This document shows positions 15,700-25,427 of a stretch of 64,000 nucleotides of DNA, one piece after another. This stretch comes from Bacillota bacterium. GTDB lineage: Bacteria > Bacillota > Clostridia > Lachnospirales > Lachnospiraceae. The DNA is taken from the NCBI GenBank assembly GCA_023421075.1, contig JAEZUM010000019.1:1-64000 (forward strand), given 5' to 3'. The position numbers and the translations under genes were made by a program. Under the pieces are notes generated by a model. The model saw only the letters and a program-made list of their open reading frames with translations, had not been told where the DNA came from and ran no database searches. Position 1 is the first letter of the stretch; every line of letters starts with the position of its first letter.

Positions 15700-17457
15700 T
15701 TATTCTTGACGATTTTCGACCCAATCTCCCATATAATTTTCGATTACTCCAAACTGTGCAGGACCGATATCCAGAAGGAATTGATGAAATTCCTTTGCTC
15801 TAAAATCCTTCCCAAGAGCTTCCTCTGCTTTTTTACGTAATTCCTGAATTTCCAGATATCCTACCGCATAGGGGAGGTATATGGCTGGTTCTTCGAGGAG
15901 GGTATTATAGATCAGTTCTGCAATCGCTGCATCACCGATAAAGTTCATAACATACTTCATTACGGTCTTCTTACTCCAGCCCTCATAATGAATACCAATG
16001 TCTGCTCTGGCATACATGCATAAAATTACAATATTATTCGCTTTGAGAAAATCAGCCAGATTCTTGTCGATACCGGCGAAGCGATAGGAATACATCTCAA
16101 CATAAGTAGCCCATCCCTCATCATATCCCATGAAATTAAGAATACTTCGGATTGGTGCCGGATTCTGGCTTCTAAAATAGACACACTGATACATATGACC
16201 GGGATATCCCTCGTGTGCAACCGTTGTATATATCATGGATAAGGTCTTCTCGTCACTCCCATTGATATATATATTGTTATTCTGATAATTATCGATAGGG
16301 GGGACCAGATACATGGCGGGACTAAGGTAATTTGCCAGGGCCTCCGGGACGTACTTGATTTTACAGTTGACTGGTTGTGCCTCCGGGAAATCCTTGACGA
16401 TATCCGATTTTAGATCCTGCATGATTTCCTCCGGATTGGTGATGGGAAATGAGTCAAAATCGATGTATTTGTCAATGATATTTTTATCAGACAGGGTTAA
16501 GGAGGTAATATCTACAATTCCGTCACCGATGGCAGCCTCCAGTAAATCAATCATTTCCTCCATGCTCTTGTCAGAGCCGGTTTTATATTTGGACAAACAT
16601 TCATAATAGGCTCGCCCTTTCGGATAATAGTAAAGCCCGGCGTGATTTGTCCCGGTACCCAAGAGCTCCTGAAGGGCATCGATTAATAATTGATATGCCG
16701 GAATTACATAGGTAAGGACAATCTCTGTATTGGTAGCTTGAAAGGCTGCTTTTTCTTGTTTGGTCAGGTTGGTATAGCCTGATATTTTATCATTGAAATA
16801 AGTAATCAGAAAATTATTCTCAGGATCGGCAATGAAGGACTGGCATTGAGCAATGATCCTCCTGGCTACAGCATCACTCATGAAGAGACCTTGGGCAGAT
16901 TTCTCCCTTTCGTATTGTATGATGTCAGAGAAATAATCATAGACAAGGGGGAGAAGGCGAAGATACTCATCGATGTCCTCCTTCTGATAGAAGCTGTATT
17001 CAGCCAACAGAATAGGAAGCTGTGCCTGTATACCGGTGGTTGGTCCAAGGCATTCATAATAATAATCAAATGCGCCCAGAGAAAGATCCGTCTCAAGATA
17101 ACCCTTTACAATATCATAGGTAAGCTGCTGTTGCTTTGATAATAGGGAATAGTCAAAGGATAAAAGATTATTCAAATGGTTCTCAGACAGCATATGATCT
17201 TCATTCATACCGCGGGCACTATATTCACCAAAGGTTTCCTTCATCTGGTAGATACCATAATTCTCGGGTTTGGACAGGGAATAATTGAGCGAGAGGCTAT
17301 CAGACTGAACCTCTTCCACAAAAAGATTATTCATGAAATCATCAAAGCGGCTCTGCTGCTTTTCCTGCTTGGTTTGTAAGCCGCAACCCATCAATGACAG
17401 GGAAAGGCAAAGACTTAAGAGGAAGGCAAGGCTCCGTTTATAGAACATTTTGTGCAT
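15700..17457 (-). CDS. DUF885-family lipoprotein, putative metallopeptidase
   Basis: A surface-anchored lipoprotein of 585 residues. The signal peptide (SLAFLLSLCLSLSLMGC) ends in a lipobox with Cys near residue 25. The rest matches DUF885: the zinc-peptidase-like HEGYPGHMYQ motif lies near residue 415, followed by a Glu-containing GYDEGWATYVEMYSY segment. Those three positions (H, E, H plus the downstream E) fit a zinc site. Substrates are unknown for most of the family. The ATG at 17457 follows GGAGG by 5 bases; an upstream start would be shielded from any good ribosome-binding site. Minus strand, monocistronic, divergent from the flagellar cluster. Confidence 0.88.
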   Translation of the reverse strand: MHKMFYKRSLAFLLSLCLSLSLMGCGLQTKQEKQQSRFDDFMNNLFVEEVQSDSLSLNYSLSKPENYGIYQMKETFGEYSARGMNEDHMLSENHLNNLLSFDYSLLSKQQQLTYDIVKGYLETDLSLGAFDYYYECLGPTTGIQAQLPILLAEYSFYQKEDIDEYLRLLPLVYDYFSDIIQYEREKSAQGLFMSDAVARRIIAQCQSFIADPENNFLITYFNDKISGYTNLTKQEKAAFQATNTEIVLTYVIPAYQLLIDALQELLGTGTNHAGLYYYPKGRAYYECLSKYKTGSDKSMEEMIDLLEAAIGDGIVDITSLTLSDKNIIDKYIDFDSFPITNPEEIMQDLKSDIVKDFPEAQPVNCKIKYVPEALANYLSPAMYLVPPIDNYQNNNIYINGSDEKTLSMIYTTVAHEGYPGHMYQCVYFRSQNPAPIRSILNFMGYDEGWATYVEMYSYRFAGIDKNLADFLKANNIVILCMYARADIGIHYEGWSKKTVMKYVMNFIGDAAIAELIYNTLLEEPAIYLPYAVGYLEIQELRKKAEEALGKDFRAKEFHQFLLDIGPAQFGVIENYMGDWVENRQE

Positions 17458-17659
17458 AGATACCTCCTGTTGAATTACCAAAATCGTTGGGTGATTTGGT
17501 AAAATAATACTGTTGTTTCATGTTTATTCGAAAAGTAGCCAAGTAAGAAGTATCATATGATTTATTTGTTACAGACATGATAGGTTAAGTTTTATACCGA
17601 TTCTTCCGAAATACAACACAGGAAGATATATAATGCGCACAGGCATTATGGAGGTAATG

Positions 17660-20600
17660 ATGGATTACAGTGTTTCACTGGAAGTGAATAAGGATATTGC
17701 TGCAGGTAGGAGCAATAGCGCTCAAACGGCAGTTGAACGAGATAAAAAAGAAGGTCTAGCTTACCTGACTCCCGGTCAAAATGTAACGGGGACCGTGGTG
17801 TCGGTCGATGAGCGGGTTACCTTAGATTTTTATGGACATAAAGTGACTACCTCAAAGGAGGTATTAAGGAACGCTGTCCCCGGAGAGAAAAAGACCTTTA
17901 AGGTAATCAAGGCCTCCAACTCCGAAGTTGAGCTTAGACTGTTGGAGGGTAATATGAAGACCCTTCGTCAGACTATTACGGCATTGACCGTGAAAGATAA
18001 GGATTGGGAGACCGTTCTTACGCAGAAGGAACAGGCAGCAAGACAGGCGGACAAGGAAAAAGCAACGAAGGAAGAGTTAGATAAACTAGAAGAAATCAGT
18101 ACGAAATTCACCGAACAGGATTATATTACTCTGGAGAAGGAAGGCTTTGCAGCGGAGACGATGTCAGTCCGAGGCTTATATGCCGCGATAGACAGAGTGA
18201 AGAAGGGGAAGAACTGTGATGATACTAGTGCAATAACAGCCACGTCTGCCAATACGACGAAGCTTACGGAAGCAGATTTGGAGAAAAGACTGAAGGAAGA
18301 GAACCTTCCGGTGACAAAACAGAATATCGAACGTATTAAAAAAGCCTTAACACTCAGCGATACGATCGTTAATATGGACGATAAGGCGATGAAGTACCTC
18401 ATTTCCAGAGAGGTAGCGCCAACAATAGAGAATATCTATAAGGCTTATTATAGTGGTAGTGCGAAGTACCAGGAGAAGTCAGAAGAGCTGACAGCAAAGG
18501 AATGGAATGATCTTGAGGGACAAGTTAAGGAGGTCATAAGGTCCTCCGGTTACGAGGTAAACCCAGAGAATCTGTCGGATGCAAAATGGATTCTGGAGAA
18601 TAAGCTTCCCTTAACGGAGAAGACCTACACCTATAAGAAGGAATTAGATCAAATCAGGGAAAATACAGACCCCGATATGGTGCTGGATCGCATCCTGGAA
18701 GGGATGAAGAATGGGACAGCCCCGGGCGATGTAACCTTAGCGACGCAGACAACTCCTGCTTTAGAGCATATTATTACGGCATTGGACTCCATACAGGAGG
18801 AAGCGGTACACTATGCTGTTAAGGAAAAGCTTACATTAAACATTAAGAATCTTACATCAATTCAGGAGGATTTGGCCGCAGGCAGGGTTACGTTGGATCA
18901 GGCCGAACCGGATGAGACAGTCGTTAGGGAATCACAAGATCTTGGTGACACAACGGACGCTTTGGAGAGGGAAAATACCCTTGAAAGCCGGGAATACGAA
19001 GCAGTGAAGGCACAGAGACAACTGGAGGAAATACGTCTGAAGATGTCTCTGGAGGCGGCAGGAAGACTGGAGAAGAAGGGGATACATATTGAGACAGAGA
19101 AGCTTGAGAAGGTAGTTGAGGAGCTCCGTAAGCTGGAGGACAGCTATTATAGGAAGCTTCTCGGCGAGGTGGAGGCAGAGAGTACTCCGGAGGCACTTCA
19201 GACGCTGCGTGTCACAACCGAGAGTGTTGAGCAACTAAGGCTTCTTCCTACCTCCGTTCTGGGTGTAACACTTACAGAAAGAGCGACCTTAACAATTCCG
19301 GACATCCTTACGAGCGGTTCTAAGCTCATCGCAGATTATGCGAAGGCAGGAACGGCTTATGAGACTCTGGCGACGGTACCAAGTTCCGAATACGGGGATT
19401 CGATCCGCAAAGCCTTTTCGAATATGGATTCTCTGCTGTCGGAGCTAAACATTGAGAACACACTAGCAAATCAGAGAGCGGTAAGGGTTCTTGGCTATAA
19501 TCAGATGGAAATCACCCAGGAGGCGATCGACCAGGTTAAGGCCTACGATAAAGAGGTTACAAGCCTGATTCATAATCTACACCCGGCTGTTACGGTAAGG
19601 ATGATAAAGGAAGGCATTAACCCCCTTGGTATGCCGATCGGCGAACTGAATAACGCCATTGACCGGATGAAGGAAGAGCAGGGAATTACCTCGGAGGACA
19701 AGTTCAGTAATTATCTGCTTAAGCTGGAGAAAGAGAACGGAATTACTCCTGAAGAAAGAAAAGCATACATTGGTGTATACCGCCTCCTCTATAATGTGGA
19801 GAAATCGGATGGGGCAGCCTTAGGAGCGGTAATAAAAGCGAATCAGGAGGTTACCTTATCTCATTTACTAACAGCGGTTCAGACCGGAAGACGGGGAAGG
19901 ATATCTGCAGCGGTAGATGATGAGTTCGGTATGTTGACTGAGCTTGGACGCAATAAGGAAAGCATTGCGGAACAGCTAAAAGGCTTTACGAATCCGATGG
20001 AAGAGGCTCTTGATGATAATGCACAAAAGGAAAGTTGGAGAGAGGAAGCGAAGAATTATCTGAACCGTGTTGTGAAGCAGATAACGGAGGAAATCTCTCC
20101 GTCGAAGCTGCAGAACCTGCAGCAGGCAGGTGGTGCGGTGTCTGGATTACAGGCTATTCCTTCGTCCGTTGCTTCTTCGAGCACAGCATCTACCGATCTG
20201 TGGGAAACCATTAAAAATATACCGATCGAAAAGCTGTTAGAGCAGCTTCAGGAGACAGCAGAGACAGAGAACGCCGACGGAGGGCAGTATTCACAAAAGG
20301 TTCAAGAGATTAGAGAATTATGTAAGAATTCGGAGCAGTCTCTTCGATTTTTGAATGACTACCAGATGACCGGTTCACCACAGAATATAATGATAGCCAA
20401 TCATATACTAAGCAATGGAATCTCACCGGTTGTCAAGCTTCTTAAGAGGCAGAGTGAAAATAGTAGCGAAAATTCTGAAAATAAGCTAAAGGAATTGAAT
20501 GAAATATCCGATACATTAATCGACAAGTCTTCCACGAATGAAGTCTTTCGCAGTTTGGAAGCCGAGGCGAAGGAAGAACTAATCCAGGTATGTTCGCAGG

Positions 20601-21118
20601 AGACCTTAGACAGCAGCAAGCTGGCGGAGCTTAGAAATATAGGGCAGCAGTTGACCTTCTTAAAAGATATGGCATCAAGGGAATTCTATCAGATTCCGAT
20701 TGAGACAGAAAAGGGAATAACCAACATGAACCTCACGATTCTTCGCGGGCAAGGTGTTTCCGGGAGATTATCCGTTTCGGTCTGGTCTAAGGAGCTTGGT
20801 GATATCAAAGCGGAATTTTCGTTGAAGGAAGGGAATGTTAAAGGGTTCATCGCCTGCGATAACCGAAGTGGATTAAAGAGGCTGCAGGCAAAAGCCACAG
20901 AGATTGAGAAAGCAGCAAAGGAAAGCAAAATAAATATAATACAATTGGATTTTGGGATTTCAGGTAGGGATAACGAGAATTACAGCTATCAGAATCCGCT
21001 GGATTTTAGACAGAGCACTGTAGAAGACACCAATACCGAGCGTGCTTTGTACCGTTTCGCAAAAGCAATTGTACAAACGGTACGATTAGCGGAAAACAGC
21101 GAGGAAATCGCTCTATAG
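17660..21118 (+). CDS. Large DUF6240-type protein, FliK-like (hook-length control candidate)
   Basis: A 1152-residue, highly charged, mostly helical protein without signal peptide or membrane segment. The N-terminus (about 38-110) resembles a small beta-domain (LTPGQNVTGTVVSVDERVTL). The long middle is Glu/Lys-rich. Residues about 1010-1090 (LGDIKAEFSLKEGNVKGFIA then LKRLQAKATEIEKA) resemble the C-terminal Flg_hook domain of FliK. I assign it to the DUF6240 family from memory of clostridial flagellar loci. It lies directly before flagellin and fliS, which supports a flagellar export or length-control role, but that is inference. The start at 17660 is chosen because GGAGG lies 5 bases upstream. 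Twice to three times the size of ordinary FliK. Confidence 0.7.
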   Translation: MDYSVSLEVNKDIAAGRSNSAQTAVERDKKEGLAYLTPGQNVTGTVVSVDERVTLDFYGHKVTTSKEVLRNAVPGEKKTFKVIKASNSEVELRLLEGNMKTLRQTITALTVKDKDWETVLTQKEQAARQADKEKATKEELDKLEEISTKFTEQDYITLEKEGFAAETMSVRGLYAAIDRVKKGKNCDDTSAITATSANTTKLTEADLEKRLKEENLPVTKQNIERIKKALTLSDTIVNMDDKAMKYLISREVAPTIENIYKAYYSGSAKYQEKSEELTAKEWNDLEGQVKEVIRSSGYEVNPENLSDAKWILENKLPLTEKTYTYKKELDQIRENTDPDMVLDRILEGMKNGTAPGDVTLATQTTPALEHIITALDSIQEEAVHYAVKEKLTLNIKNLTSIQEDLAAGRVTLDQAEPDETVVRESQDLGDTTDALERENTLESREYEAVKAQRQLEEIRLKMSLEAAGRLEKKGIHIETEKLEKVVEELRKLEDSYYRKLLGEVEAESTPEALQTLRVTTESVEQLRLLPTSVLGVTLTERATLTIPDILTSGSKLIADYAKAGTAYETLATVPSSEYGDSIRKAFSNMDSLLSELNIENTLANQRAVRVLGYNQMEITQEAIDQVKAYDKEVTSLIHNLHPAVTVRMIKEGINPLGMPIGELNNAIDRMKEEQGITSEDKFSNYLLKLEKENGITPEERKAYIGVYRLLYNVEKSDGAALGAVIKANQEVTLSHLLTAVQTGRRGRISAAVDDEFGMLTELGRNKESIAEQLKGFTNPMEEALDDNAQKESWREEAKNYLNRVVKQITEEISPSKLQNLQQAGGAVSGLQAIPSSVASSSTASTDLWETIKNIPIEKLLEQLQETAETENADGGQYSQKVQEIRELCKNSEQSLRFLNDYQMTGSPQNIMIANHILSNGISPVVKLLKRQSENSSENSENKLKELNEISDTLIDKSSTNEVFRSLEAEAKEELIQVCSQETLDSSKLAELRNIGQQLTFLKDMASREFYQIPIETEKGITNMNLTILRGQGVSGRLSVSVWSKELGDIKAEFSLKEGNVKGFIACDNRSGLKRLQAKATEIEKAAKESKINIIQLDFGISGRDNENYSYQNPLDFRQSTVEDTNTERALYRFAKAIVQTVRLAENSEEIAL

Positions 21119-21259
21119 CATTTGCCGTTTCAGATGCATTTCGGCCACATGGAGGTTGCTGAATTAAGACACAAATATTTACTAAGAATCATATCGTGCG
21201 AACCATCATAACACGGAGGGGGATGGCTGCCGGAACAGAAAGGGATTAGGTGATACTTC

Positions 21260-23431
21260 ATGAGAATCAACCATAACATTTCGGCTTTAAAGGCTAACAA
21301 CCAGCTGGCAAAAACAAATAGTTTACTGGATCAGAGCTTAGAGAAATTATCCTCTGGCTACCGTATCAACAGTGCTGCGGATGACTCTGCAGGCTTAGCA
21401 ATTTCAGAAAAGATGAGAACTCAGATCTCGGGTCTTGATCAGGCGTCCAGAAACGCTTCCGACGGTATCTCCGTTATACAGACCGCAGAAGGAGCATTGG
21501 TAGAAGTTGAGGCCATGCTGCAAAGAATGAGAGAATTGGCAGTTCAATCCGCCAATGGTACTTATACAACGGCTGACCGTGTCGCAATTCAATCTGAGAT
21601 TGATCAGTTAAATCAGGAAATCTCCAGAATTTCCGAAACAACCGAATTCAATACGATGACATTGCTCGATGGTAACATCGATCGCAAGTCTTATTCCAAT
21701 AACAGTAATGTAAACCTAGTATCTCTGTCGGATACCGTTGGTATCGGCAATTATGGAGTAAAGATCCTGCAGGATGCGAGACAGGCAGTCGCTGTCGGTG
21801 GACTAACCACCTTTACCGGATCGACTACTTCTGCAACCATCACGGATGCACAGGCCGGATCAATTAATATTAATGGAGAGACGGTAAAAATCAATGCAGG
21901 CGATACCATCGATGAAGTATTCGAGAAGATCAGAAACGTATGTGATAATGTAAGCTTAAATGTATTTGCAGTATCAAGTACAGCAACACCTTCAACAACT
22001 GCGAATCTTGATATGGCCGGATATACCAGTAAGACCTTAGAAAGCGGCGATAGATTAGTATTCTCCTCCAAGGAGTACGGCTCAGATCAAGCCATTGCGA
22101 TCTACTGCGATAATGCGAATCTCTGCGGCTTACTTGGTTTGACCACAAAAGGCATCACCGTAGAAGGCTATGATGCAAAAGCAGAGCTGGAGATTAAATC
22201 TGATAATTCTAATTTTGAAAATACAGCAACCATATCCATCAAGGGTAACAAGGTAACCGTAACGGACCGTAACGACTTTAGAATGGTGTTCGAGGTAAAG
22301 CCTGGAACGATGGGGTCTAAGTATACGGATGCGATAGTAGATACCTCTTCAACGGAAGCGTTTAAGAGCTATCCTCCGAATACGGTATTGGTTGGAACTG
22401 AGAGAGTAGTAGTATCTCAGGATGCAAGACAAGCAGTAATACTTGGTAACGCAACCGGAGCAGGAACCGCTCCTGCAGCAGGTACGATTACGATTGGTCC
22501 CGCTCCGGCAGCAACAGTAAACGTTACAGCCGGAGATACCCTGGCAAGCATTATAACCGCTCTTCAGGGTGCAGCAGCAGGTAAGGGTGTAACTGTAAGT
22601 GCAGTAGATGCTGCTAACACAAATCCCTCCGAAGTAGGTTATACCGCAGCAGCCGGCTATACAATCGATGCAACACCGGATAACGGCGATCGTCTACTTT
22701 TTGTAACTTCAGATTACGGTTCTGATGCAGAATTTACTATAACCTGTAGTGCCTCACTGGCAGAATATTTGGGATTGTCGTCAGAGACGATAGCAGCCCA
22801 AGGCTATGATGCAAAGGTTGATTTGGCTTATCAAAGGGATGGTGTTTCCGTAACAGCCAATGGTAGAGATATCACCGTTGTGGATGGTGTAACAAGTACT
22901 ACTGTTACTCATCAGGATGCAGATAAAGTGGGAACCATTTTCACCGATAGAATTATTATCGCACCCGATGCGCAAGCAACGGCGAGTGACTTGGAAAATG
23001 TAGGCACTGATGTAACCGTATCCGTACTGGATGCAGGTCCCATGGATCTACAGATTGGTGCTAATGAAGGACAGATCATGTCCGTTCGTATCCCCAGAGT
23101 AACACCGGAGACATTAGGAGTAGATAAGGTGAACATCGGTACGGCAGCAGGCGCACAAGCAGCAATCACCCTGCTGGATACAGCAATCAATGCCGTATCC
23201 GCAATTCGTTCCAAGCTAGGTGCTTACCAGAACCGTCTGGAGCACTCCATCTCCAATTTGGATACCACCTCCGAGAACATGACTGAATCCTTATCCCGTA
23301 TCGAAGATGTTGATATGGCAGAAGAGATGGCTAACTATACTCAGAAAAATGTATTGGCACAGGCCGGTACCTCCATGCTTGCGCAGTCGAATCAGAGACC
23401 GCAGACGATCCTTTCCTTATTGCAACAATAA
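21260..23431 (+). CDS. Flagellin with an enlarged, duplicated central region
   Basis: Main filament subunit, exported by the flagellar type III apparatus. Conserved D0/D1 helices occupy residues 1-140 (MRINHNISALKANNQL, SSGYRINSAADDSAGLAISE) and about 625-723 (SKLGAYQNRLEHSISNL, IEDVDMAEEM). The middle is an insert with two related modules, about 171-370 and 387-555. Each holds a QDARQAV start, a flagellin_IN-like stretch (DTxxxIxxxI), GDRL-F and YGSD segments, and a GYDAK motif. At 723 residues it is far longer than common flagellins (about 270-500). Four cysteines (228, 283, 289, 496) are unusual for flagellin. The ATG follows TTAGGTGATACTTC. fliS starts 32 bases downstream. Confidence 0.95.
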   Translation: MRINHNISALKANNQLAKTNSLLDQSLEKLSSGYRINSAADDSAGLAISEKMRTQISGLDQASRNASDGISVIQTAEGALVEVEAMLQRMRELAVQSANGTYTTADRVAIQSEIDQLNQEISRISETTEFNTMTLLDGNIDRKSYSNNSNVNLVSLSDTVGIGNYGVKILQDARQAVAVGGLTTFTGSTTSATITDAQAGSININGETVKINAGDTIDEVFEKIRNVCDNVSLNVFAVSSTATPSTTANLDMAGYTSKTLESGDRLVFSSKEYGSDQAIAIYCDNANLCGLLGLTTKGITVEGYDAKAELEIKSDNSNFENTATISIKGNKVTVTDRNDFRMVFEVKPGTMGSKYTDAIVDTSSTEAFKSYPPNTVLVGTERVVVSQDARQAVILGNATGAGTAPAAGTITIGPAPAATVNVTAGDTLASIITALQGAAAGKGVTVSAVDAANTNPSEVGYTAAAGYTIDATPDNGDRLLFVTSDYGSDAEFTITCSASLAEYLGLSSETIAAQGYDAKVDLAYQRDGVSVTANGRDITVVDGVTSTTVTHQDADKVGTIFTDRIIIAPDAQATASDLENVGTDVTVSVLDAGPMDLQIGANEGQIMSVRIPRVTPETLGVDKVNIGTAAGAQAAITLLDTAINAVSAIRSKLGAYQNRLEHSISNLDTTSENMTESLSRIEDVDMAEEMANYTQKNVLAQAGTSMLAQSNQRPQTILSLLQQ

Positions 23432-23463
23432 TCGTGATTAATCGGAATAGGAGGTAGGAGGAT

Positions 23464-23943
23464 ATGAACAAAGAAGCAATCAAGGCATTTACTGCCAGAG
23501 TGACACAGGCTTCCAAAAGTGAATTGACTGTGATTCTCTATGAAATGATTCTGACGGAGCTCAAGGAAGCCAGAGAAGCCTTTGAAAAAGGAGATATGAC
23601 TGCTTTTGATAAGGAATTGAAGCTGGCACAGAAATACATAACGGAATTACAGGCTACCTTAAATTATAGCTATGCGATCTCCTATGATTTGCTCAGTCTC
23701 TATCTATATGTAAATAAAAGAATTATTCAAGCGATTCTCCGTAGAATTCCGGACACCTTAGACAGTGCGGAAAGTGTACTGAATAAGCTCCTGGTTGGAT
23801 TCGAAGGCGTTCGCCAATCCGATACGAGTGGTCCCGTTATGAGGAACACACAACAGCTCTATGCGGGCTTAACCTACGGCAAAGGTTATCTTAATGAGAC
23901 CTTCATTGATCCGAGTAACAAAAGCCGCGGGTTCATTGCATAA
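23464..23943 (+). CDS. fliS: Flagellar export chaperone FliS-like
   Basis: Binds the C-terminal helices of flagellin in the cytoplasm and keeps it from polymerising before export. The 159 residues form a helical FliS-like protein: LTVILYEMILTELKEAREAF, then FDKELKLAQKYITELQATLN, then LLSLYLYVNKRIIQAIL. It has a C-terminal extension of about 35 residues beyond the usual 125-130. A doubled ribosome-binding site (AGGAGGTAGGAGG) precedes the ATG. Its position right after flagellin supports the call. Confidence 0.85.
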   Translation: MNKEAIKAFTARVTQASKSELTVILYEMILTELKEAREAFEKGDMTAFDKELKLAQKYITELQATLNYSYAISYDLLSLYLYVNKRIIQAILRRIPDTLDSAESVLNKLLVGFEGVRQSDTSGPVMRNTQQLYAGLTYGKGYLNETFIDPSNKSRGFIA

Positions 23944-24000
23944 AAAGCCGATACTAAGGATGCAGTCTTATAAAAGAGCTGTAGAATTACGAAGGTTGTG

Positions 24001-24180
24001 ATACGGAAAGTACAAAGGAATACGAAAGTACATAAGAATACTGAAGTACGTAGGAATACGGAAATACATAAGAATACTGAAATACATAAGAATACTGAAG
24101 TACATAGGAATACTGAAAAACATAAGAAAACGGAAGTACATAGGAATACTGAAGTACATAAGAATTCGAAGGTACATTAG
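24001..24180. repeat. 18-bp minisatellite after fliS
   Basis: Nine tandem 18-bp units fill 24019-24180, with a degenerate tenth unit at 24001-24018. The consensus is AATACTGAAGTACATAAG. Because 18 is a multiple of three, both strands stay open. The plus strand reads as repeats of N-T-E-V-H-K from a GTG at 23998 (60 codons, poor ribosome-binding site). The minus strand gives a hydrophobic Y-F-S-I-L-M-type repeat. The units differ by a few substitutions. The region lies in the 3' untranslated part of the flagellin-fliS transcript, ahead of its terminator. I do not call either frame a gene. Confidence 0.85.
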
Positions 24181-24260
24181 AGTGTGTAAATACACAAAAG
24201 ATCGGTAAGCTACCGATGGCTATGAAAGTACATATGAACTGAAAGAGATACAAAAGGTAA

Positions 24261-24290
24261 AAAAGGCTGTCCCGAACGGGGCAGCCTTTT
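24261..24290 (+). terminator. Terminator of the flagellin-fliS transcript
   Basis: AAAAGGCTGTCCC and GGGGCAGCCTTTT form a 13-bp stem (one G-U pair) around a GAAC-type loop, ending in T residues. Placed just after the minisatellite. Confidence 0.85.
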
Positions 24291-24361
24291 CGTTCCCATT
24301 AACTTGATGATTGGATAACCTTAAACGGTTCTTATCTAAGTTAATTATAATAATCTTATGA

Positions 24362-24580
24362 TTAACAATATCTTTGTTCTGTTGCTTTCGCCTGTTTTAA
24401 AAGAAAGTGATATCTGTTCTGGATTGCATTTAGTTCATAAATACAGCTATCAATCAAGTCAGGGTCGACGACATTTTCAAAGTTGGAATAGGCAGCCTCC
24501 AGAGCTATCTTGGTCCGGTTAATCTCGTGTATTAGCATCAGATTCTCTTTTGATGGTCTCTTCTTAGTAAATAGTGGCAT
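24362..24580 (-). CDS. YaaL-like protein (DUF2508)
   Basis: A 72-residue soluble helical protein of unknown function. The family signature is visible: DPDLIDSCIYELNAIQNRYH followed by a Lys-rich C-terminal helix (LLKQAKATEQ). In Bacillus subtilis, yaaL lies between recR and bofA. Here it sits beside a bofA-like gene but on the opposite strand, so the association survives while the operon does not. GGTGATGAA before the ATG serves as a modest ribosome-binding site. The call rests on motif and neighbour. Confidence 0.75.
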   Translation of the reverse strand: MPLFTKKRPSKENLMLIHEINRTKIALEAAYSNFENVVDPDLIDSCIYELNAIQNRYHFLLKQAKATEQRYC

Positions 24581-24813
24581 TTCATCACCATCCTTACGAT
24601 AATAGTTTAAAGCTTCATTTACCTGAGTGATTTCGTGGCATCCGTGTTATTCCATCGTTCGTATTTGCTTAAGCATGGATACTTCATATCAGAAATATTA
24701 TTTTGATAATAGTATAGTCAAATAAATTGGCTTTTATTCTATTAATTAACATAAAATGGATAAACAAGTATATAAATGTAATAGAAGGATGTCATTGGAC
24801 AAGGAGAATAGAG

Positions 24814-25086
24814 ATGAACAGCTATATTTTTATAGCGATTATTATCGCCTGTGTTATTTTTATTGGGGTATGTGTAGTCCGCCGCAGACCGGATCTATTA
24901 ATCGACTTTGCACTGCGTGCCTGCTTTGGGACTGCGGGGATCTATCTGATGAATCTTGCCCTTAGTATTCAAGGATACCCGATCAGTGTAGGGATTAACG
25001 GTGCCACCGTATTAACCAACGGTCTTCTGGGTCTACCCGGTTTTCTGTTATTATATGGGTTGTCCTTATATTATTCCTATACCTAA
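24814..25086 (+). CDS. BofA-family pro-sigma-K processing inhibitor-like membrane protein
   Basis: In Bacillus, BofA inhibits the protease that activates sigma-K in the mother cell of sporulating cells. This 90-residue protein has an N-terminal hydrophobic segment (YIFIAIIIACVIFIGVCVV), a short basic loop, and a second hydrophobic stretch. The family's conserved tail is present: GINGATVLTNGLLGLPG and a final membrane segment. The start at 24814 has AAGGAG 7 bases upstream; the frame continues upstream without a good site. Monocistronic, divergent from the yaaL-like gene. Confidence 0.82.
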   Translation: MNSYIFIAIIIACVIFIGVCVVRRRPDLLIDFALRACFGTAGIYLMNLALSIQGYPISVGINGATVLTNGLLGLPGFLLLYGLSLYYSYT

Positions 25087-25133
25087 ACAGCTACTGATAC
25101 TATGTGCCAGAGCGGTTTTCTAATTAGACTTTT

Positions 25134-25170
25134 AGAGGAAGGCAGCATGTCTTCCTTCTTCTTGTTTTTG
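25134..25170 (+). terminator. Putative terminator after the bofA-like gene
   Basis: AGGAAG (25136-25141) and CTTCCT (25151-25156) form a short stem with a 9-base loop, followed by a pyrimidine-rich tract ending in TTTTT. Confidence 0.5.
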
Positions 25171-25427
25171 GTGAAAAAGATATTTATGAAGCCTGGATTT
25201 ATATGAATCTAACAAAGATGATTTACAGGCAGTGTTTTTAATTGACAGCAAAAACCATATACTGTAATATAATTACATATCACGAGGTCATTCTTGGCTG
25301 CTGTGTTCTTTATTTCTAATTCTAACCCTGATAGCTCTTATTAAGTGAGCTTCTATCCTGTTTCAGGATGATGTTAATCCTATGTGAAAGCATTTGTTAT
25401 TACATATTTTTGGAGGATTCTATTCTA

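Noticed and set aside
17482..17659. Sigma-D flagellar promoter (CCGATTC near 17600)
   Set aside because: The matching TAAA element is not at the required 15-16 bp spacing, and no better match was found before flagellin either.
23998..24180. 60-codon plus-strand frame of charged hexapeptide repeats
   Set aside because: It is open only because the minisatellite unit is 18 bp. The GTG start has its GAAGG only two bases away and the opposite strand is equally open, so I list it as a repeat.
23968..24253. Minus-strand hydrophobic repeat frames across the same minisatellite
   Set aside because: No promoter or ribosome-binding site and the composition follows directly from the repeat unit.
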